A stretch of DNA of 64,000 nucleotides from Acidobacteriota bacterium (lineage in GTDB: Bacteria > Acidobacteriota > Terriglobia > Acidiferrales > UBA7541), in NCBI GenBank assembly GCA_003224055.1, contig QHYE01000024.1, positions 58,503-122,502 on the forward strand, given 5' to 3'. A model generated the notes under the pieces. The model did not search any database. It was not told the origin of the DNA and saw nothing but the letters and a program-made list of their open reading frames with translations. Made by a program: the position numbers and the translations under genes. Shown piece by piece: positions 59,657 through 64,000 of the stretch. How positions within the stretch are numbered: position 1 is the stretch's first letter; each line of letters starts with the position of its first letter.

Positions 59657-59840
59657 TTGAGTTCCAGAATGAGAATTGCACGTTGGAACGTTGAAGTCAG
59701 CAGGGAGTTGGTTAACCATAATACCCCCCACCCCCCTGTTTTTTGTAAGTGTTGCATCTAAAGGGCTTAGCTCTGCCGTAAGTCTTTTGTTTGCAACACT
59801 TGCGGGGAAATCGATAAATGTTGCAGCTAAAGGAGTTGCG
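59657..59840. repeat. Mosaic intergenic repeat, copy 2
   Basis: TTGAGTTCCAGAATGAGAAT (59657-59676) matches copy 1 at 28135-28154 with one change. Following it is AAGTGTTGCA (59747-59756), inverted as TGCAACACTT (59792-59801), and two blocks ending 'TAAAGGGCTTA' and 'TAAAGGAGTTG', like those in copy 1. Confidence 0.6.
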
Positions 59841-60192
59841 GGAGTGGATTGTTGGCGGGTGGAAGGATTCTGAAGAAGTTAGAAGGACTACCTGGCGGGC
59901 GAGCATGGTTCGCGGGGCACCCTCCTTTCCGACAGGGCCGAATCTGCGATCGCCAGAGCCGCGACCGGCAGGCGGAGTAATCGTGCCGCCTTAATGACCA
60001 AATTATAGCACATTGGTACCGTATGTCAATGATTACTTGTAAGTGGTTTGGATGCTGTGGGATAGCCCTTCGAGGCTCAGGGTAAACAGGGAGTCTGTTT
60101 GAGTTGGCATCCGCTGAGTCATCGAAATTCAGGCACTGGGTAATGCCTCGCTCAAATTTCTCTTGACTCAAGACTCGTCATATCCTATTGTG

Positions 60193-60206
60193 CTCTAGGC
60201 CTAGAG
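60193..60206. promoter_or_regulatory. Palindrome before padR, possible PadR operator
   Basis: CTCTAGGCCTAGAG is a perfect 14-base palindrome 46 bases ahead of the padR start. It would suit a homodimeric PadR repressor binding its own promoter. No second copy was found in the gap. Confidence 0.5.
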
Positions 60207-60251
60207 TAACATACCCTATGTTGGAACAAAGGTGAGAGGAACTCCCCGTTG

Positions 60252-60593
60252 ATGAAAACCCGCGAACAGCGAGACCTATTTCCCGGTGCGTTGGAGATGA
60301 TGATTCTCAAAACACTGAAGCGGCAGCCATTGCATGGCTATGCCCTCGTCCAGCAGATCAAGCGAACCTCAAACGACTTGCTACAGATCGAAGAAGGGTC
60401 ACTCTACCCAGCACTCCAGCGGCTCCTCAAGGAAGAGTTGGTGAAAGCCGAGTGGGGCATTTCCTCTACAAACCGTCGCGTGCGTACTTACAAGCTGACG
60501 GCAAAGGGAGCGAAGCATCTGGAGAATGAGGTATCGCGATTTGAAAAGATGCTCGAAGGGATTACACGGGTCTTAGCGCCGGGTGAATCATGA
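60252..60593 (+). CDS. PadR-family transcriptional regulator
   Basis: The 113-residue protein is a typical small PadR regulator: 'LFPGALEMMILKTLKRQPLH' and 'GYALVQQIKRTSNDLLQIEE' form the start of the winged helix, 'GSLYPALQRLLKEELVKAEW' is the recognition helix and wing, and a helical tail mediates dimerisation. Its stop overlaps the permease start (ATGA), the standard arrangement of PadR-ADOP pairs in Acidobacteriota. It probably represses the permease gene until a ligand binds. ATG 60252 is preferred; an in-frame TTG at 60249 is an alternative, with AGAGGA upstream. Confidence 0.94.
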   Translation: MKTREQRDLFPGALEMMILKTLKRQPLHGYALVQQIKRTSNDLLQIEEGSLYPALQRLLKEELVKAEWGISSTNRRVRTYKLTAKGAKHLENEVSRFEKMLEGITRVLAPGES

Positions 60594-63253
60594 TGTGGCT
60601 AAAACAACTGTTTTCGCGACGCCGCCTCTATGGCGATCTCTCCGAAGAGATTCAGGAGCACCTCGAAGAAAAGATCGAGGAGTTAGTCGCGGGAGGTATG
60701 TCGAGGAAGGAAGCCACGTACGCGGCGCGGCGCGAGTTTGGGAATGTAACGTTGACGGAGGAAGACAGCCGCACAGTCTGGCAGTGGCCATCCATAGAAG
60801 ATTTTTTCATGGATGTCCGATTCGGTGCGCGCATGCTCCGCAAGAACCCGGGCTTCGCGGCCGTGACCATTGTGACGCTGGCGATTGGAATCGCGGCCAA
60901 TACGACCATCTTTAGTGCGGTGAACGGCTGCATGTTGCGACGCCCGCGCATCAAGGATCCCGCCAGGGTGGTCGTAATCGTAACCGCCGACCCAGCCAAG
61001 GAAGGATGGGGATGGGACCGCCAACCTGTTTCGGCCTTTGATTTCGTGGCTTGGCGGGAGCAGAGCCGATCCTTTGAGGCTATGGTGGCGGGCGAGCAGC
61101 AGGAATTTGTGCTGAGCGGAGAAGGCCAGCCGGAAAGGGTTCTAGGGTTGCGGGTGTCCGCGGACTACTTCCATTCTCTGGGCGTCGAGGTTGCTCTGGG
61201 GCGGACCTTCCTGGCGGATGAGGACCAGTCTGGTCGCAACCGAGTAGTCATTCTGAGCGACGGATTGTGGCAACGTCGGTTCGGCTCCAACCCCAAGGTG
61301 ATGGGGGAGGTCGTGCGCCTGAATGGCGAAGGCTATACGGTGATCGGCGTCATGTCCAGCAACTACCGGATTGGGGTATACGGCGGCCCCGAATTATGGG
61401 CGCCACTCGTCTTCCCCCCGGAAAGCTTTCTCCCTGCATCTCGCGGGAACCGCAGCCTGGAAGTCATGGCTCGGCTGAAATCCGGGGCAAGTGTTGAGAC
61501 GGCAAGGGCTGAGATGGTGACTCTCGCCCAACGCTCCGAGCAAGCCCACCCCGGCACGAGCAAGGGTTGGAGCGCCTCAGCAATGTCGATCCAGCACTAC
61601 ATTGCCGATGAGTTTGGGGTTGGCATGAGGCTGCAGATGGGAGTGGCCCTCTTTGTCCTGCTCATTGCTTGCGTGAACATTGCGAGTCTCCAGCTTGCGC
61701 GCGGCGCAGAGCGCCAAACAGAGTTCGCCGTGCGGACGGCTCTGGGCGCGGGCCGTTTCCGCCTGGTCCGCCAATCGCTCGTTGAAAGTCTTCTCATTGC
61801 TCTTGCAGGGGGCGGACTAGGCCTGCTGCTTGCTTCGTGGGGCGTGGACTTGCTCCGTAGGGGTCTCAGCTTGACCGCCGACGTTGGTTCGATAGGGCGC
61901 GAAATGACCATCGATCATACGGTGATGATCTTCACGCTCGGCGTATCGGTTCTCGCAGCCGTTCTTTTCGGCTTGGTGCCGGCCGTGCACCAGACGGCCC
62001 TGGGTCTCCACTCGACTCTCAAAGAAGGTAGCCGCGCAATTTCGCAGAGCAAGGCCCGCCACCGGACACAAAGTGTGCTGGTGACCGCGGAAATCGCCCT
62101 GGCTCTGGTGCTCCTGATCGCAGCAGGAGTTTTCGTCCAGGAATTTCTCGACAGAGTTCACGCTGGTTTCGGAATTGACTCGAATCAGGTCTTGACGGCA
62201 AACATCTCCCTTTCGAACGCGGGCTACAAAGATTCCTCCAAGCAGGCGGCCTTCTTCCAGGAAGCTATCCAGCGCCTCGCAGCGCTTCCCGGTGTAATTT
62301 CGGCGGGCGCGACAAGTACCTTGCCGCTTGGGGATTACGAGCGCACCGTCACGTTTAGCATCGAGGGCCGTCCTGCTCTGTCACGCACGGAAAGGGGGCG
62401 GACGGATTATTTCGCGATCAGCCCTGATTATCTTCGCGCGCTGGGCATCCCGCTGATTCGCGGCCGCAATTTCTTGTCTTCCGACAGCGCGCAGGAGCCG
62501 CCGGTAGCCCTCGTAAACCAGGCATTCGTTCGGCGTTACTTCCCGAATGAGGATTCCATCGGTAAGCGCATTCGGCTCGATACCAGTGGGTTGGACCGGC
62601 CGGATTGGAGTGAAATCGTGGGCGTAGTCGGTGACGTGAGAGACTCGTTTGAGCAGCGGAAATATGTACCCCAGGCCTACGAGCCTTATACCCAGAAGTC
62701 ATCCTCCGTGATGACTCTCGTCGTCCGGACGGGATCCGACCCGGCGGCCTTCGCTCCGACGTTACGCCGCGCTGTCTGGGGTGTGGACAAGGACCAACCT
62801 ATCGCCGCTGCCCAAACCATGAACCAAGTAATGGCCCAGTCCGGCGCCGGCATGCGCGTGGCGAACATTCTCATCGGCACCTTCGCGGGTCTGGGGCTGG
62901 CCTTGGCTGCGGTAGGAGTCTTCGCGGTGATGGCTTACGCAGTCGCACAGCGGACCCATGAAATTGGAATCCGCATGGCGCTCGGGGCCCGGAGAAGCGA
63001 TGTGCTCAGAATGGTGGTGAAAAAAGGACTGGTTCTGGGGGCGGTGGGGATTGGAAGCGGTCTGGCTTTGGCCGCTCCTTTAGTGTGGCTTAAGCTAGGC
63101 CTCGTTAACGACGATCTCCTGCCTTTCGATCAGCGCGGTCCCGTCTTTTTGGCCGCCGTTTTCCTGATTTGGCTTGCGGCGCTCCTGGCCAGTTACGTTC
63201 CTGCGTGGCGGGCGACCAAAGTGGACCCAATTCTCGCCCTGAGGCACGAGTAG
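60590..63253 (+). CDS. ADOP-type (acidobacterial duplicated orphan permease) FtsX/MacB permease
   Basis: The 887-residue protein has a PadR-associated N-terminal helical domain ('EEIQEHLEEKIEELVAGGMS') and a first helix near residue 95 ('FAAVTIVTLAIGIAANTTIF'). A large periplasmic MacB-type domain with 'YFHSLGVEVALGRTFLADED' is followed by helices near residues 345-480 and a second copy of the same fold ('YLRALGIPLIRGRNFLSSDS'), then the C-terminal three-helix FtsX domain ending 'ATKVDPILALRHE'. Duplication of the permease unit without an ATPase gene is the ADOP hallmark. The transported substrate is unknown. Confidence 0.93.
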   Translation: MMWLKQLFSRRRLYGDLSEEIQEHLEEKIEELVAGGMSRKEATYAARREFGNVTLTEEDSRTVWQWPSIEDFFMDVRFGARMLRKNPGFAAVTIVTLAIGIAANTTIFSAVNGCMLRRPRIKDPARVVVIVTADPAKEGWGWDRQPVSAFDFVAWREQSRSFEAMVAGEQQEFVLSGEGQPERVLGLRVSADYFHSLGVEVALGRTFLADEDQSGRNRVVILSDGLWQRRFGSNPKVMGEVVRLNGEGYTVIGVMSSNYRIGVYGGPELWAPLVFPPESFLPASRGNRSLEVMARLKSGASVETARAEMVTLAQRSEQAHPGTSKGWSASAMSIQHYIADEFGVGMRLQMGVALFVLLIACVNIASLQLARGAERQTEFAVRTALGAGRFRLVRQSLVESLLIALAGGGLGLLLASWGVDLLRRGLSLTADVGSIGREMTIDHTVMIFTLGVSVLAAVLFGLVPAVHQTALGLHSTLKEGSRAISQSKARHRTQSVLVTAEIALALVLLIAAGVFVQEFLDRVHAGFGIDSNQVLTANISLSNAGYKDSSKQAAFFQEAIQRLAALPGVISAGATSTLPLGDYERTVTFSIEGRPALSRTERGRTDYFAISPDYLRALGIPLIRGRNFLSSDSAQEPPVALVNQAFVRRYFPNEDSIGKRIRLDTSGLDRPDWSEIVGVVGDVRDSFEQRKYVPQAYEPYTQKSSSVMTLVVRTGSDPAAFAPTLRRAVWGVDKDQPIAAAQTMNQVMAQSGAGMRVANILIGTFAGLGLALAAVGVFAVMAYAVAQRTHEIGIRMALGARRSDVLRMVVKKGLVLGAVGIGSGLALAAPLVWLKLGLVNDDLLPFDQRGPVFLAAVFLIWLAALLASYVPAWRATKVDPILALRHE

Positions 63254-63318
63254 AGCAGCTACAGCCGACACCTGTGCTCTGCACAGATTGAAACAGCCAG
63301 CTTTCGAAGGAAACTAAA

Positions 63319-63711
63319 ATGGCAGGGACTAAGCCAAAAATCCGATTCAGTAAAGTGATAGAGATCCTTCTCTGGCTTGCCGGGCTGGGAGTGCTTGCCG
63401 AAAACATTTTCCTTTTCCAGCAGAACCGGCACCTGAGCGAAGCCTTAGCTCCTCAAATCACAGCGGGAACGCAACTGCAAATGCTTGCGGGAATAGCGTT
63501 CGATGGCCGTCTGGAGCCAGTGGCCCTTCCTGCGGCGGGTTCCAAGCTCCTCATCATCACCTTCTCGCCAGGCTGCCCGGCTTGCCAAGCAAATCAAGAG
63601 GGGTGGATGAAGCTAGCGAGCACACTCGAACAAAAAGGCGTCCGCGTGCTCTGGGTGAGCCGTGACGCGATCGAAATCACTAGAAGTTATCTGGCTCTGT
63701 TGACATCCTAG
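63319..63711 (+). pseudogene. Thioredoxin-like protein gene truncated by an insertion sequence
   Basis: The frame opens at ATG 63319 after the permease, with an N-terminal membrane anchor ('IEILLWLAGLGVLAENIFLF') and a thioredoxin-like beginning with 'LLIITFSPGCPACQANQEGW' (CPAC as redox motif) and 'GVRVLWVSRDAIEITRS'. The last residues 'LALLTS' and the stop come from the insertion sequence, so the second half of the thioredoxin fold is missing. The full protein would probably be about 180 residues. It was probably a partner of the PadR-ADOP pair, encoding a membrane-tethered thiol oxidoreductase. Confidence 0.7.
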
Positions 63712-64000
63712 CAACTTCATTGAAATTCGAGAGGGCGATTGACCGGCTGCGTGGTTTTCTATGGAGGCAGGAGGTGCGATGGCCGAAGTCGGACTCCTGC
63801 CTTTTGCCTGCATCGCTCTGCAAGTCTCCCGGGCGGTGCTCCCGCGCTACCGAAGCCGTTTCAGCAAACGTCAATTTACCCAGCCGCAGTTGCTGGCCAT
63901 TCTCTGCCTGATGCGTTACGAAGACTGGACCTTTCGTGAAGCCGAGGTGCGTTTGGGCGAGCATCGCGAATTGCGCCAGGTGTTGGGGCTTGTGAGTGTG
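63692..64000 (+). mobile_element. Insertion sequence, left end (continues beyond window)
   Basis: The element starts at about 63692 with TGGCTCTGTTGACATCCTAG, where the thioredoxin homology stops, and carries a transposase reading rightward off the edge. The left inverted repeat is estimated from the loss of homology; the right end and the target duplication lie outside the window. Confidence 0.6.
63779..64000 (+). CDS. Transposase, N-terminal part (partial at window edge)
   Basis: ATG 63779 follows GGAGGCAGGAGGT. The 74 visible residues include 'RYRSRFSKRQFTQPQLLAIL', then 'CLMRYEDWTFREAEVRLGEH' and 'RELRQVLGLVSV'. This is the N-terminal domain of an IS4/IS5-like DDE transposase, in which 'FTQPQLLAILCLM' is common. 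The catalytic core lies beyond the window, so activity cannot be judged. It belongs to the element that truncated the thioredoxin-like gene. Confidence 0.75.
   Translation, partial: MAEVGLLPFACIALQVSRAVLPRYRSRFSKRQFTQPQLLAILCLMRYEDWTFREAEVRLGEHRELRQVLGLVSV

Larger units (their letters stand above)
59501..60251. other. Intergenic region of about 750 bases
   Basis: Between the CdsA-like gene and padR lie a mosaic repeat (59657-59840), a C-rich run at about 59724-59737 and the palindrome ahead of padR. Short frames within it have no ribosome-binding site and no recognisable product. Nothing else is seen. Confidence 0.5.

Noticed and set aside
1..64000. CRISPR array
   Set aside because: No regularly spaced direct repeats with unique spacers were seen; repeats present are hairpins at scattered positions.

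Overview
The window is GC-rich chromosomal DNA and reads as Acidobacteriota or a close relative. The best single indicator is the right-hand pair of a PadR-type regulator overlapping an 887-residue ADOP-type permease (60252-63253), an architecture characteristic of that phylum. A stand-alone prephenate dehydratase, a YeiH-type exporter, many small secreted or PilZ proteins and abundant intergenic hairpin repeats fit the same picture. The phylum call is inference from gene content; no rRNA gene is present.

Layout. 1-7 kb: the end of a membrane protein, a class C beta-lactamase-like serine hydrolase broken by an in-frame stop, an MltD-like lytic transglycosylase, a lysine-rich basic protein, a HipA-like kinase paired with a DUF3037 protein, and a receiver-PP2C phosphatase. 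7-13 kb: one leftward operon for a 2-oxoacid dehydrogenase complex, in transcription order lpdA, lipB, E1-alpha, E1-beta, E2, so the octanoyltransferase that starts E2 lipoylation is encoded among the complex genes. 13-16 kb: a zinc-ribbon and membrane protein pair, a DinB-like protein, and pheA facing an ECF sigma factor across a shared terminator. 16-25.4 kb: two tandem leftward efflux operons, a DHA2-MFS/HlyD/TolC set whose TolC carries an N-terminal STAS domain, and an ABC/FtsX-permease/HlyD set headed by a TetR regulator with near-identical palindromes in front of both tetR and the permease. 25-28 kb: RidA-like protein, YeiH-type exporter and a TlpA-like thioredoxin.

28-37 kb is an accessory region rich in wreckage: a doubly broken small secreted protein, the C-terminal end of an HNH nuclease, a ribbon-helix-helix gene plus an 80-residue partner with a palindromic operator, a PilZ protein joined out of frame to the tail of a DpnI-like restriction enzyme, and a decayed group II intron sitting beside a hairpin downstream of an OmpA-like gene. 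Hairpin repeats of several families are scattered between these genes.

37-59.5 kb: OmpA-like protein, di-haem cytochrome-type oxidoreductase, a 1530-residue SF1 helicase with a C-terminal MTES_1575-like nuclease domain (possible defence or repair protein), a PilZ/transmembrane/Sel1 protein, a two-GAF sigma-54 activator, a TPR protein, a sugar transporter and PfkB kinase operon led by a 41-residue membrane peptide, two polytopic GT-C-type membrane proteins, a TrkA-N protein, tRNA-Val(GAC), a B3/4-domain protein, and a tightly overlapping phospholipid operon (CDP-alcohol phosphatidyltransferase, PlsC-like acyltransferase, CdsA-like cytidylyltransferase). 59.5-64 kb: a 750-base repeat-containing gap, then padR-ADOP and a thioredoxin-like gene truncated by an insertion sequence that runs off the right edge.

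Coordinates, motifs and repeats were read directly from the sequence. Family names rest on recognised motifs and sequence resemblance recalled from known families; no database search was possible.
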